A stretch of DNA of 64,000 nucleotides, taken from contig NZ_QPEJ01000016.1 in the NCBI RefSeq assembly GCF_003335085.1, forward strand, positions 310,001 to 374,000. The letters are read 5' to 3'. The position numbers and the translations under genes are program-made. Numbering within the stretch: position 1 is the first letter of the stretch; every line of letters starts with the position of its first letter. Positions 34,455 to 44,410 of this stretch are shown here, piece after piece. Source of the stretch: Polaribacter sp. WD7 (lineage in GTDB: Bacteria; Bacteroidota; Bacteroidia; Flavobacteriales; Flavobacteriaceae). Below the pieces are notes generated by a model, which did not search any database, had not been told where the DNA came from, and worked only from the letters and a program-made list of their open reading frames with translations.

Positions 34455-35649
34455 TAATTAATTGAATAACTTTTGTAAAAGTTTCCTTATCAGTTTTAGT
34501 TTTAATTCTTGGTATAAACTGTTCTCTTGGCACGCCATTAGTGTTGTACAACTTCTCAAATGGATAACAAAATCTTATTTTAGAGTTTGCTAATGTTCTA
34601 CAATTAATTGCACCTAAGAGTTGAGCCATTTTTGTTCCGACAACTGTAGCTGTTTTAATATTGGAAAAACCTTGTGCTACTGCCTCTCCTACACTTCCTG
34701 TCCATCTACTCACCAAAACGTAAACCGGTTTTAAATACGGATTCTTTAAAGGTGATAAAATTTCTATATATTTTCTTTTAACACCAAATTCTCTCTCTAA
34801 ACCAACTCTTTCATGAATTTGATAAGGTATTTCTTTTTCTATAAATTTACCCATGATAGCTTTAGCAACATCAGTATTACCACCACTATGCGTATTTCTT
34901 AAATCTATAATAATTGCTTTGGTTGTTTGTAATTGATTTACAGCTTTAGGAAATTCTTTAATCATATTGTTATTTCCTAAAGAATTATTTATTGTTATAT
35001 AGCCAACATTATTGTTTACAATTTTAACATCTAGCAATGTATTGCTCTTTTTTATTGGAGTTGCTTTCTCTAATGCGATCGTTTTAATTTTTCCATTTTG
35101 ACGCACTGTTATTTTTCTTGGTTCATTATGCTTACCCGCAAAAATTAAATTGGCAAAATACTCTTTTACCTCATTATTGGGATTTGTAATTGATTTTGGA
35201 AAATATCTTTTTAAAATATTTTTAAAATCTTCATTATTTATTGCTAAGATTTCATCTCCAATTTTTAACTTAGAATTGATAATTGTATACCCTTGTCTTA
35301 TATCATCTATAAAATATCTATTGTTTTTAACAGTAATATACGCATCTAAATCGTTTGGTATTAATCTAAAAGAAAAAGCTAAGTTTTTATTTAAAGTAAA
35401 ATGTGAATCATAAAGTTCATGCTTCATCAATTCTATTAAGTAAGTAAACTCCCAGTCTTTTTTTATTGTTTTTAAACGCTCACTATATATTTCTTTTACT
35501 TGTTTCCAATCTGTTTGTTTCTGATCAAAATAAGCATATTCAACTCGAACGACATTCCAGAAATAATTAAAATCTTGTTCGTATTTGTTTTGTGAAGTAA
35601 CATTAAATAAAGAAAAAAAAACAAGAATTAATAAAAGATACTTTTTCAT
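34438..35649 (-). CDS. S41 family (tail-specific protease-like) peptidase
   Basis: A 403-residue exported protein, signal peptide ending near residue 19 (FNVTSQ). A PDZ-like region lies at about 115-185, and the S41 core from about 200 has V-G-Y-I-T-I-N, I-D-L-R-N-T-H-S-G-G and S-R-W-T-G-S-V-G-E-A-V-A-Q with the likely catalytic serine of G-S-V-G-E near residue 320. It is embedded in the kynurenine operon (4-base overlap with kynU, 17 with kmo). No reason for its presence in a tryptophan-breakdown operon is known to me. Confidence 0.88.
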   Translation of the reverse strand: MKKYLLLILVFFSLFNVTSQNKYEQDFNYFWNVVRVEYAYFDQKQTDWKQVKEIYSERLKTIKKDWEFTYLIELMKHELYDSHFTLNKNLAFSFRLIPNDLDAYITVKNNRYFIDDIRQGYTIINSKLKIGDEILAINNEDFKNILKRYFPKSITNPNNEVKEYFANLIFAGKHNEPRKITVRQNGKIKTIALEKATPIKKSNTLLDVKIVNNNVGYITINNSLGNNNMIKEFPKAVNQLQTTKAIIIDLRNTHSGGNTDVAKAIMGKFIEKEIPYQIHERVGLEREFGVKRKYIEILSPLKNPYLKPVYVLVSRWTGSVGEAVAQGFSNIKTATVVGTKMAQLLGAINCRTLANSKIRFCYPFEKLYNTNGVPREQFIPRIKTKTDKETFTKVIQLINEQRR

Positions 35650-36908
35650 AAATTCTTTTTTAAAATTGAAACCATTTTATAAACATCTTCAAACGAATTG
35701 TACATTGGCACAGGCGCACAACGAATTACATCTGGTTCTCTCCAATCTGTTATTACCTTATTTTCTATTAATTTTTTATGTAAATTTTTGTTTGCATTTT
35801 TTACTTGAATAGACAATTGGCAACCACGTTCTTTAGGATTTCTTGGGGTGATGATTTTAATAGTATCAGAATTAATTGTGTTGATTAAAAATTCAAAATA
35901 ACCTGTTAATTTTTCTGATTTTTCTCTTAAAGCTGTCATACCCACTTCTTCAAACATATCTAGAGATGCCTTAATGGCTGCCATAGACAAAATTGGAGGA
36001 TTACTCAATTGCCAACCTTCTGCCCCAGACATAACATCAAATGGCATTCTCATATTAAAACGTGTTTCTTTATTATGATTCCACCAACCTGCAAAACGAG
36101 GTAGGTCTTTTTTATAGGCATGCTTTTCGTGTACAAACAATCCTGCTAAACTTCCTGGTCCTGAGTTTAAATACTTATAAGTGCACCAAGCTGCAAAATC
36201 TATTCCAGAATCATGTAATTTAGGTTGAATGTTTCCTGCTCCGTGTGCTAAATCAATTCCAACAACACAATCTTTAGAGTGTCCTATTTCTGCAATTCTT
36301 TTTAAATCTAAAAATTGCCCAGTGTAATAATTTACACCTCCTATTAGTAACAATGCTATTTCATTGCCTTGTTGTAAAATAATATTTTCTAAATCATCAC
36401 TATTTAATAATTCTTCTCCTTCTCTAGGTTTCCATTCTATCAAACCTTCTTTTACATCAAATCCATGGAATTTTAATTGAGATTCTACCGCATATCTATC
36501 AGAAGGAAACGCATCACTCTCAATAACAATTTTATATTTCTTTTTTGTTGGCCTATAAAATGAAACCATTAACAAATGTAGGTTTGTAGTAAGGGTATTC
36601 ATCACCACAACTTCTATAGGTTTTGCTCCTACAATGTTGGCCATGGCAGTTGTTAAATATTCATGATAATGCAACCAAGGATTCTTAGCCTCAAAATGAC
36701 CCTCTACACCCAAACTTGCCCAATCTTTAAGCTCTTGATTGATGTATTCTTTAGTTTGTTTAGGCTGTAAACCTAGAGAGTTTCCTGTAAAATACAACCA
36801 ATTGTTACCGTTTTTATCTTTAGGAATATGAAACCGATTTCGTAAATGAGAAAGCGGATCTTCTTTATCTAATTGTTTGGCAAAAGCTAACGAATTTTGA
36901 TACTGCAT
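35646..36908 (-). CDS. kynU: Kynureninase
   Basis: A 420-residue PLP enzyme that splits kynurenine or 3-hydroxykynurenine into anthranilate or 3-hydroxyanthranilate and alanine. The PLP lysine is K245 in W-C-T-Y-K-Y-L-N-S-G, preceded by the conserved D-L-A-H-G-A-G-N near residue 219. It is the first gene of the operon. A TATCTTTG element 24 bases upstream of the start codon is a likely promoter. Confidence 0.96.
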   Translation of the reverse strand: MQYQNSLAFAKQLDKEDPLSHLRNRFHIPKDKNGNNWLYFTGNSLGLQPKQTKEYINQELKDWASLGVEGHFEAKNPWLHYHEYLTTAMANIVGAKPIEVVVMNTLTTNLHLLMVSFYRPTKKKYKIVIESDAFPSDRYAVESQLKFHGFDVKEGLIEWKPREGEELLNSDDLENIILQQGNEIALLLIGGVNYYTGQFLDLKRIAEIGHSKDCVVGIDLAHGAGNIQPKLHDSGIDFAAWCTYKYLNSGPGSLAGLFVHEKHAYKKDLPRFAGWWNHNKETRFNMRMPFDVMSGAEGWQLSNPPILSMAAIKASLDMFEEVGMTALREKSEKLTGYFEFLINTINSDTIKIITPRNPKERGCQLSIQVKNANKNLHKKLIENKVITDWREPDVIRCAPVPMYNSFEDVYKMVSILKKNL

Positions 36909-36931
36909 TGATTTTAGAAAAATGATTTTAT

Positions 36932-36958
36932 CAAAGATAAAACAATTGATTTTGGCAA
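36932..36958 (-). promoter_or_regulatory. Candidate promoter of the kynurenine operon
   Basis: On the minus strand TATCTTTG (36932-36939) is an exact TAnnTTTG match, with a TTG at 36956-36958 after a 16-base spacer. The expected start would leave a leader of about 17 bases before kynU. Confidence 0.5.
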
Positions 36959-37014
36959 TGAATTATTTGACTTTAAAAATTGTTATCTTTAGTGCTTTAA
37001 AATACAAACGATTA

Positions 37015-38190
37015 ATGAAATTGTTGAAACACAACTACCTTTTACTACTAGCTCTACTAATTTCTTGCAATAGTAACACTATACTAGAAAGCGGTTTAGA
37101 ATCTGTTAGCGAAAGTATTGAATCTAAATACGCACCAGACAAAAGAGTAGCCATATATGCCATAGATATTGATAGTTCTGAAGATAAAATTTTACTTTTT
37201 GGAGAAACAGACTCTAAAGTTGCCTACAAAAAGCTTATTGATAGTATAAAAAGTGTTTCTGTAGATTTTGTGAGTAAGGTTAGAATTTTACCAGATACTG
37301 CTGTTGGTAACAACATATATGCTATTGCAAGAAATTCTGTAATTAACATACGTTCTGCCCCAAAACATGCGGCAGAATTAGGTACGCAAGGTCTTTTGGG
37401 AATGCCTTTAAAAGTACTGGACAAAAAAGGAGATTTTTATAGAGTTCAAACTCCCGACAACTATATTTCTTGGGTTGATAAAGGAGGGATTACTACTATG
37501 AATCAGGGTGAGTTTGAATCTTGGAATACTGCCGAAAAAATAATTTTTACTAAAAATTTTGGATATGTCTATTCGGCTAAAAATGATACTTCCGAAATTG
37601 TGTCTGATATTACCTTAGGCGGAATTTTAAAATACATTGATGAAGATAGATTTTACTATACGGTAGCGTTTCCTGACAAAAGAACAGGTTTTGTAAAAAA
37701 GGAAGAAGCTCAAAAATATTCAATATGGTTAACAAATAATAGTGCAACTCAAGAAAACGTAGCAAAAACTGCTCTAAGCATGACTGGTTTTCCTTATTTA
37801 TGGGGAGGCACCTCTGCCAAAGGAGTAGATTGTAGTGGTTTTACCAAAATGGTGTATTTTATGAATGGTTATATTATTCCTAGAGATGCATCTCAGCAGA
37901 TACATGCAGGCAAAATAGTTGATAAAAAGCTAAATTTTTCTAACCTCCAAAAAGGTGATTTATTGTTTTTCGGAAAAAAAGCAACTGACACTAAAAAACA
38001 AAGGGTGACGCACGTTGGTATTTGGTTAGGAAATGATAATCAAGAATATATTCACGCTTCAGGAAATGTGCATATTTCTTCTATGGATGAAAATAATCCT
38101 TTATATGATCCGTTTAACAAAAACAGATACTTAGGTAGTAGACGTTATTTAGGCATAAAAGATAAAATGATTATTGACTTGAAGAAATAA
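37015..38190 (+). CDS. NlpC/P60 family lipoprotein with SH3 domains
   Basis: A 391-residue predicted lipoprotein (lipobox L-I-S-C, C18). Two SH3-like regions lie at about 100-160 and 178-232, and the NlpC/P60 catalytic domain from about 245. The catalytic triad candidates are C273 (V-D-C-S-G-F), H333 (T-H-V-G-I-W) and H347. Such enzymes cut peptide stems in peptidoglycan. The ATG at 37015 is preferred since the lipoprotein signal begins there. It diverges from kynU. Confidence 0.9.
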   Translation: MKLLKHNYLLLLALLISCNSNTILESGLESVSESIESKYAPDKRVAIYAIDIDSSEDKILLFGETDSKVAYKKLIDSIKSVSVDFVSKVRILPDTAVGNNIYAIARNSVINIRSAPKHAAELGTQGLLGMPLKVLDKKGDFYRVQTPDNYISWVDKGGITTMNQGEFESWNTAEKIIFTKNFGYVYSAKNDTSEIVSDITLGGILKYIDEDRFYYTVAFPDKRTGFVKKEEAQKYSIWLTNNSATQENVAKTALSMTGFPYLWGGTSAKGVDCSGFTKMVYFMNGYIIPRDASQQIHAGKIVDKKLNFSNLQKGDLLFFGKKATDTKKQRVTHVGIWLGNDNQEYIHASGNVHISSMDENNPLYDPFNKNRYLGSRRYLGIKDKMIIDLKK

Positions 38191-38256
38191 TGAATTTAAA
38201 TGTTTCTTATAGAAAATTAGAAGTTTATATTTCTAAGCAAAACATTTATTAAATAA

Positions 38257-38374
38257 GTTTAGCCCAGATTGAAACGGCATCCTTTTTTATAACTGTTCGA
38301 TTTTTTTGTGAAGAATGAACAAAAAACATCAACAGCAAATAAAAAAGATAGAGTGGAAAGCTGGAAATAGCTTC
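38257..38374 (-). repeat. Interspersed repeat family A, copy 2
   Basis: On the minus strand it starts GAAGCTATTTCC-A-GCTTTC and ends CAATC-T-GGGCTAAAC, as copy 1 (28937-29013) does. The 118-base element has a different, longer middle that folds into an extended imperfect hairpin: CTTTTTTAT-aa-CTGTT (38282-38297) against AACAG-caa-ATAAAAAAG (38331-38347), with a further inner pairing of GATTTTTTTGT and ACAAAAAACATC. It has no open reading frame. Confidence 0.6.
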
Positions 38375-38382
38375 AAAAAAAG

Positions 38383-38413
38383 AAACCCTTCAAACTTTTA
38401 ACTTGAAGGGTTT
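38383..38413. terminator. Bidirectional hairpin terminator
   Basis: AAACCCTTCAA (38383-38393) and its complement (38403-38413) form an 11-bp stem with a nine-base loop, flanked by A/T runs. It sits between the NlpC/P60 gene and the convergent serine biosynthesis gene. Confidence 0.8.
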
Positions 38414-38434
38414 TTCTTTTTTATAAAAATTTAC

Positions 38435-40327
38435 TTAATACAAAACTCTAAACTTAATTGTACCTTCTACCGCTCTTAGCTCTTCTAATACTTCTTTATT
38501 GTATTCTTTATCCAAATCTGTAATAACATACCCCACTTTTGGGTCTGTAGATAAGTATTGACCATTAATGTTTAAATCATATTTTGCTAAAATTTCATTA
38601 ATTTTAGCCATAACACCAGGTACATTTTTATGAATATGTAAAAAACGATGCGCATTGGTTTGTCTTGGCAAACGAATATTAGGGAAGTTTACAGCATCTA
38701 CAGTGTTTCCAGAATTTATGTATGCCATAATTTTACTTGGTACAAAATCTGCAATATCTCTTTGTGCTTCTTCTGTACTTCCACCAACGTGAGGTGTCAA
38801 AATAACGTTATCTAACCCTTTTAATTCTGTAATAAATTCTCCATTTTTTCTAGGCTCAGAAGGATACACGTCTACTGCTGCTCCTGCTAGCTTACCAGAT
38901 TTTAATGCCGATACCAACGCTGGTATATCTACCACAAATCCACGCGCTAAATTTACCAAAACAGCTCCATCTTTCATTTGAGAAATTTCTTTTGCTCCAA
39001 AGAAATTTTTGTTTGCAGGATTGTCATCTACGTGTAAACTCACAGCATCAGAAATAGACAATAATTCTTCTAAAGTGCCTACTTTAGTTGCATTTCCCAA
39101 AGCTAATTTATCTTCTACATCATAGTAATATACGTCCATACCTAAGGCTTCTGCTAAAATAGACAATTGCTTACCGATGTTACCATAACCTACGATTCCT
39201 AATTTCTTAGCACGTACTTCTCTAGAGCCTTGTGCTGTTTTGTTCCATTGTCCGTTATGAATCTCTGTACTTCTTTGAAATACAGAACGCATTAGCATAA
39301 TAATTTCTCCAATAGCCAACTCTACAACAGAACGGGTATTACTGTATGGTGCATTAAATACAACAATTCCTTTTTCTTTACAGGCTTCAAGATCTATTTG
39401 TTTGGTACCAATACAAAATGCACTTACCACCATTAATTTTTCTGCAGCATCTACTACTTTTTGAGTTACGTTTGTTTTAGAACGAATACCTAAAACGTGT
39501 ACGTCTTTTATCTTTTCTATCAATTCTTCTTCCGACAAACTTTTAGAAACGGTTTCTACAGAAAAGCCATCAGATGATAGTTTTTTAAACGCATCTGGGT
39601 GTACATTTTCTAGCAATAAAATCTTAATTCTGTTCTTTGGGTAACTTATATTTCTTGGCAACTTGTTAACGTATAAAAATTCATCTAAATTAGGAGCTAT
39701 ATAATCTGCATTTCTAGTTGTTTTTTCTCTAGAAACGTTTTCTGTATAAGCAAAAAACTTATCTGCTATACCAGCTTCTCGAGTTACATAATCACTATAA
39801 CCATCTCCTATTACTTGTATTTCTCCATCAAGGTTCATATCTTTTAAACACTTGATTTTTCCATTGTGTTGTGATAGTGGGTTACTACTATCAAAACTAA
39901 CAATTTTTCCATCCGTATCAAATTCAAAAGTATTGGCATATACTCTCTCTGACGGAATGTTGTATTCTGCCACAATTGGATCTATAAACTCTTTAAATCC
40001 GCAAGAAATTACATAAATATCGTCCGCAAAATTTTCAAAAAATTCTTTATTGCTTTCAATAGATTTTGAAACTTGCTTTTTAAGTGCTACTACCAAAGCA
40101 TCTAAATCAGATTTATTAGCTTCTAATAACTTAATTCTTCTTTCTAAAGATTCTGTAAAAGAGATTTCGCCATCAATACCTAAATTTGTAATATCTATTA
40201 TTTCTTGAATAATAGCATCTTTTTTGGGATTGTTGGTTAATGTAATTTCTGCTAAAACATCTAAAGCTTCTACACGAGTTAACGTGCTATCAAAATCGAA
40301 AATATAATTTCTTTTTGTGCTAATCAT
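38435..40327 (-). CDS. SerB-SerA fusion: HAD phosphoserine phosphatase-like plus phosphoglycerate dehydrogenase
   Basis: A 630-residue fused protein. Residues 1-220 form a HAD domain with D11-x-D13-S-T (motif I), S108 (I-S-C-G) and G-D-G-Y-S-D at 174-179 (motif IV), like SerB. Residues of about 235-555 are 3-phosphoglycerate dehydrogenase: the G-Y-G-N-I-G NAD motif at 380-385, the V-N-L-A-R-G segment and an H-V-G-G-S-T segment with the catalytic histidine. An ACT domain closes the protein (about 560-630). It would carry out the first and last steps of serine synthesis in one chain; serC is not here. Confidence 0.9.
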   Translation of the reverse strand: MISTKRNYIFDFDSTLTRVEALDVLAEITLTNNPKKDAIIQEIIDITNLGIDGEISFTESLERRIKLLEANKSDLDALVVALKKQVSKSIESNKEFFENFADDIYVISCGFKEFIDPIVAEYNIPSERVYANTFEFDTDGKIVSFDSSNPLSQHNGKIKCLKDMNLDGEIQVIGDGYSDYVTREAGIADKFFAYTENVSREKTTRNADYIAPNLDEFLYVNKLPRNISYPKNRIKILLLENVHPDAFKKLSSDGFSVETVSKSLSEEELIEKIKDVHVLGIRSKTNVTQKVVDAAEKLMVVSAFCIGTKQIDLEACKEKGIVVFNAPYSNTRSVVELAIGEIIMLMRSVFQRSTEIHNGQWNKTAQGSREVRAKKLGIVGYGNIGKQLSILAEALGMDVYYYDVEDKLALGNATKVGTLEELLSISDAVSLHVDDNPANKNFFGAKEISQMKDGAVLVNLARGFVVDIPALVSALKSGKLAGAAVDVYPSEPRKNGEFITELKGLDNVILTPHVGGSTEEAQRDIADFVPSKIMAYINSGNTVDAVNFPNIRLPRQTNAHRFLHIHKNVPGVMAKINEILAKYDLNINGQYLSTDPKVGYVITDLDKEYNKEVLEELRAVEGTIKFRVLY

Positions 40328-40366
40328 TACTTCTAAAATCTTGGTTGATTTAAGTGTGTAAATCTA

Positions 40367-40374
40367 CAAATATA
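40367..40374 (-). promoter_or_regulatory. Candidate -7 element (TATATTTG) for the SerB-SerA gene
   Basis: The minus strand reads TATATTTG, an exact TAnnTTTG match 40 bases upstream of the start codon. No strict -33 TTTG is found. Confidence 0.45.
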
Positions 40375-40468
40375 GTGGGAATTTTAGAGGCTAAATTGTA
40401 GTTTTATGATATTTACTTTATTTATCTTTAATATATAAATATTAACACAAAAAAATCATTTTTTTAGA

Positions 40469-41290
40469 CTAAAAATTGTCAAATCCTAAAAGAATTAGCC
40501 ACCAAATAATAGGTAGCGCTTCTACCCATAAAGAACTGTAGTATTTTGATTGGTTAATTTTAGACCTCATTAAGAATAGTAATGTTAAAAAAAAGAACAC
40601 CATAAATGGCGTTTTTACCATATTTGAAGATGAAGCTAAATACTCTAAAATCAATGAAAAAATCATTAAAATAAGTCCTAGTTTTTTTGTTTTTTCAACA
40701 CCTATTTTCTTGGGAATAGTTTGTAAAGAAATGGCATCATATTTTACATCTCTAATATCAAAAGGTAGTATTAAAATAACAACTATTAAAAAGCGTTGCA
40801 ACAGCATAAAAATTACTTGTGTATTGATTGCTTTCTGAGCATCAATTACCGGAATTAATACTGTAAAACCTGTCCAAACCAACGCTACAACAACAATTTT
40901 TAAATAACTAACTTGTCTTAAATTTTTTTCAAATCCGCTTAAAAAAGGGACTGCATACAACACTGTTAAAACACCAAACGGCAACATATAACACAATGTA
41001 TGTGTATCTATTTGAAATGTAAAATAACACAAGCCTACAAAACTAAATAATGAAAATAGTTGTATTGCTTTTAAAGTATTGGTTAAACTTCTATGATGTA
41101 GTTTGGCAACCCCTGCATATTTAACAAAATTATATCCTGTAATTGTACCAAAAAACAAAAAACAATTCAAAGCAGTATTGTTATCTAAATTAAAGTAAAG
41201 TGCTGTTATTCTTAAAAAAGCAACAGCAGATAAAGCAACATGAATGCTAGCATTTAAATAAAAATTAAAAAGGAGTTTTAACAACTTCAT
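40469..41290 (-). CDS. UbiA-superfamily-like membrane protein
   Basis: A 273-residue membrane protein with eight or nine hydrophobic segments. L-P-F-D-I-R-D-V-K-Y-D (about 175-185) resembles the second aspartate-rich motif of UbiA prenyltransferases, but the first motif (NDxxDxxxD) is replaced by G-Y-N-F-V-K-Y-A-G near residue 52. It may therefore be a divergent or non-prenylating member. It diverges from gcvP; the substrate is unknown. Confidence 0.55.
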   Translation of the reverse strand: MKLLKLLFNFYLNASIHVALSAVAFLRITALYFNLDNNTALNCFLFFGTITGYNFVKYAGVAKLHHRSLTNTLKAIQLFSLFSFVGLCYFTFQIDTHTLCYMLPFGVLTVLYAVPFLSGFEKNLRQVSYLKIVVVALVWTGFTVLIPVIDAQKAINTQVIFMLLQRFLIVVILILPFDIRDVKYDAISLQTIPKKIGVEKTKKLGLILMIFSLILEYLASSSNMVKTPFMVFFFLTLLFLMRSKINQSKYYSSLWVEALPIIWWLILLGFDNF

Positions 41291-41316
41291 ATTACAAAAA
41301 TAGGTTTTCTGTTCAT

Positions 41317-41360
41317 AACAGTGTTTTTTAGTTAATAATTAACAGTGTTTTACTAAAAAA
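41317..41360. repeat. Repeat cluster in the UbiA-like / gcvP divergent region
   Basis: AACAGTGTTTT occurs twice (41317-41327 and 41341-41351, 24 bases apart). Around them TTTTTTAGT (41324-41332) and ACTAAAAAA (41352-41360) form a 9-bp inverted repeat, and GTTAAT-A-ATTAAC is a palindrome at 41331-41343. It probably is a protein-binding region; no riboswitch structure is evident. Confidence 0.35.
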
Positions 41361-41477
41361 CAACTGAATCATATTTCTTTTATTGCTTATTTTTGTTGCT
41401 TAAAATTTTATCGGTTTTGCTTCTAAATTTTTGAACTACTAAATCGATTGAAATGTACTTTAATTAAACTTTATTTA

Positions 41478-44363
41478 ATGAACACAAATTCGTTTCAACT
41501 AAGACATATTGGTCCTAATAAAAAGGAACAAAAAACCATGTTAGCTACTATCAATGCTGATAGTTTAGAGCAATTAATTCAAGAAACCGTTCCAGAAAAT
41601 ATTCGTTTGCAAAAAGATTTAGATTTAGCTCCCGCAATGAGTGAATATGAATACTTAGCTCACATAGAAAAAATCTCTAAAAAAAATAAAGTTTTTAAAA
41701 GTTACATTGGCTTAGGCTATCATGAAGCAATAGTACCTAGCGTTATTAAACGTAATATTTTAGAAAACCCAAGTTGGTATACTGCGTATACACCTTACCA
41801 AGCAGAAATTGCTCAAGGGCGTTTAGAAGCATTGTTAAATTTTCAAACTATGATTTGTGATTTAACGGGAATGGAATTGGCAAATGCCTCTTTGTTAGAC
41901 GAATCTACAGCTGCTGCAGAAGCAATGGCTTTATTATTTGATGTTAGAGAAAGAACTCAAAAAAAAGCTGGAATAAACAAATTTTTTGTTTCTGAAGAAA
42001 TTTTACCCCAAACCTTATCTGTTTTGCTAACACGCGCTACGCCTATTGGAATAGAATTGGTGGTTGGTAACCATGAAGAATTTGATTTTTCTGATGAATT
42101 TTTTGGCGCTATTTTACAATATCCAGGAAAACATGGTCATGTTTTTGATTATACAGACTTTGTTGCAAAAGCAAACGAAAACAACATTAAGGTAGCCGTT
42201 GCTGCAGATATTTTATCTCTTGTAAAGCTAAAATCTCCTGGAGAATTTGGGGTAGATGTTGTGGTAGGCACAACACAACGTTTCGGAATTCCATTAGGTT
42301 ACGGTGGCCCTCACGCTGCCTATTTTGCAACCAAAGAAAAATACAAAAGAAGTATTCCTGGAAGAATTATTGGAGTTACTAAAGATACGGACGGAAATAC
42401 CGCTTTACGTATGGCTTTGCAAACTAGAGAGCAACATATTAAGCGAGAAAAAGCAACTTCTAATATATGTACAGCGCAAGTTTTACTTGCCGTTATGGCG
42501 GGTATGTATGCTGTTTATCATGGTAAAGATGGTATTCAATTTATTGCAGATAGTGTTCATAATAAAACAAAATTAGTAGCTGATTTCTTAAAAAAAGCTG
42601 GCTTTACCATTGTAACAGAGAGTTATTTTGACACTCTTTTAATTGAAATAGATACGTTAAAATTAAAAACAATAGCAGAAAATGCTGAAGTCAATTTTAA
42701 TTATATCAATGATAAGTATATTTCTCTTTCTCTAAATGAAGCAACAACTCAAGAAGATTTAATGAAGTTGTTTACAATTTTTGGACAACTTAAAAAGCAA
42801 CCAGATACTGCTGCTGCAGAAAGCGAAGGAGAATTTCATCAAATTGTAGCTCAAAAATCATTTACGTCAGATTTTGAGGTGATTCATGAAAATGTAAAAA
42901 GAAATACTTCTTTTTTAGAAAGTCCTATTTTTAACACCTATCAGTCTGAGACTGATATGATGCGTTATATCAAAAAACTAGAGCGTAAAGATTTGGCTTT
43001 AAATCATTCTATGATTTCTTTAGGATCTTGTACCATGAAATTAAATGCTGCTTCAGAAATGTTACCTTTAAGCAATGCGCAATGGGGTAACATTCATCCA
43101 TTTGTACCAATAAATCAAGCAGAAGGGTACCAAGAAATTTTACAAAAGCTAGAGCATCAACTAAATATTATTACAGGTTTTGCAGGCACCTCTCTTCAAC
43201 CGAACTCTGGAGCTCAAGGTGAGTTTGCGGGTTTAATGACTATTAGAGCTTATCATGAAAACAATGGAGATACACATAGAAATATCTGTATTATTCCGGC
43301 TTCTGCACATGGTACTAATCCTGCTTCTGCAGTTATGGCAGGAATGAAAGTTGTAGTTACTAAAACAGACGAAGATGGTAATATTGATGTGGCTGACTTA
43401 AAAACAAAAGCTGAAGAACATTCAGAAAATCTTGCAGCGCTTATGGTAACATATCCATCTACTCATGGAGTTTTTGAAAGCGCAATACAAGAAATTACAA
43501 AAATTATACACGACCATGGTGGGCAAGTTTATATGGATGGAGCTAACATGAATGCTCAAGTAGGGTTAACTAATCCTGCTACGATTGGTGCAGATGTTTG
43601 TCATTTAAATTTACATAAAACCTTTGCCATTCCTCATGGAGGCGGGGGCCCTGGAGTTGGTCCAATTTGTGTTGCTCCTCAACTGGTTCCGTTTTTGCCT
43701 ACAAACCCTGTAGTTTCTACCGGAGGAGATTGTGCTATTACAGCTATTTCTGCTGCCCCTTGGGGTTCTGCATTAGCATGTTTAATTTCTTACGGATACA
43801 TTACTATGCTAGGGTTTAAAGGATTAACAAACGCTACAAAAAATGCTATCTTAAATGCCAATTATATTAAAGCAAGATTAGACGGTCATTATGATACTTT
43901 ATATACAGGTGAAAAAGGTCGTGCAGCGCATGAAATGATTATTGATTGTAGAGCATTTAAAGATAGAGGTATAGAAGTTACAGACATTGCCAAACGTTTG
44001 ATGGATTATGGTTTTCATGCACCTACGGTTTCTTTTCCTGTTGCGGGTACCATGATGATAGAACCAACTGAATCTGAAAGTTTGGCTGAATTAGATCGTT
44101 TTTGCGATGCTATGATTTCTATACGTAAAGAAATTGTAGAAGCTACTAAAGACGATACCAATAATGTTCTAAAAAACGCACCTCACACCTTAAAAATGGT
44201 GACTTCAGACGACTGGGATTTTCCATACACTAGAGAACAAGCTGCTTTTCCTTTACCATTTGTGACAGACAATAAATTCTGGCCATCTATACGAAGGGTA
44301 GATGATGCTTATGGAGACAGGAACTTAATTTGCTCATGTAATCCTATTGAAGATTATATGTAA
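41478..44363 (+). CDS. gcvP: Glycine dehydrogenase (decarboxylating), glycine-cleavage P protein
   Basis: A 961-residue PLP enzyme, full length for GcvP, that decarboxylates glycine and loads the H protein with methylamine. It has two related halves: the N-terminal domain (about 1-440) and the catalytic domain with [18 protein letters not shown] (about residues 705-722), whose lysine binds PLP. The ATG at 41478 begins [14 protein letters not shown], as in relatives. It has its own terminator; gcvT and gcvH are not in the window. Confidence 0.97.
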   Translation: MNTNSFQLRHIGPNKKEQKTMLATINADSLEQLIQETVPENIRLQKDLDLAPAMSEYEYLAHIEKISKKNKVFKSYIGLGYHEAIVPSVIKRNILENPSWYTAYTPYQAEIAQGRLEALLNFQTMICDLTGMELANASLLDESTAAAEAMALLFDVRERTQKKAGINKFFVSEEILPQTLSVLLTRATPIGIELVVGNHEEFDFSDEFFGAILQYPGKHGHVFDYTDFVAKANENNIKVAVAADILSLVKLKSPGEFGVDVVVGTTQRFGIPLGYGGPHAAYFATKEKYKRSIPGRIIGVTKDTDGNTALRMALQTREQHIKREKATSNICTAQVLLAVMAGMYAVYHGKDGIQFIADSVHNKTKLVADFLKKAGFTIVTESYFDTLLIEIDTLKLKTIAENAEVNFNYINDKYISLSLNEATTQEDLMKLFTIFGQLKKQPDTAAAESEGEFHQIVAQKSFTSDFEVIHENVKRNTSFLESPIFNTYQSETDMMRYIKKLERKDLALNHSMISLGSCTMKLNAASEMLPLSNAQWGNIHPFVPINQAEGYQEILQKLEHQLNIITGFAGTSLQPNSGAQGEFAGLMTIRAYHENNGDTHRNICIIPASAHGTNPASAVMAGMKVVVTKTDEDGNIDVADLKTKAEEHSENLAALMVTYPSTHGVFESAIQEITKIIHDHGGQVYMDGANMNAQVGLTNPATIGADVCHLNLHKTFAIPHGGGGPGVGPICVAPQLVPFLPTNPVVSTGGDCAITAISAAPWGSALACLISYGYITMLGFKGLTNATKNAILNANYIKARLDGHYDTLYTGEKGRAAHEMIIDCRAFKDRGIEVTDIAKRLMDYGFHAPTVSFPVAGTMMIEPTESESLAELDRFCDAMISIRKEIVEATKDDTNNVLKNAPHTLKMVTSDDWDFPYTREQAAFPLPFVTDNKFWPSIRRVDDAYGDRNLICSCNPIEDYM

Positions 44364-44382
44364 AAACGATTTTACCAAATAC

Positions 44383-44410
44383 AACCACTTCTAAAATGAA
44401 GTGGTTTTTT
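44383..44410 (+). terminator. Rho-independent terminator of gcvP
   Basis: AACCACTTC (44383-44391), a six-base loop and GAAGTGGTT followed by TTTT. It lies 19 bases after the gcvP stop codon. Confidence 0.85.

Noticed and set aside
41291..41477. Glycine riboswitch upstream of gcvP
   Set aside because: The region was read for the conserved glycine-riboswitch core and paired helices; only A/T-rich repeats are present, so no riboswitch is reported.
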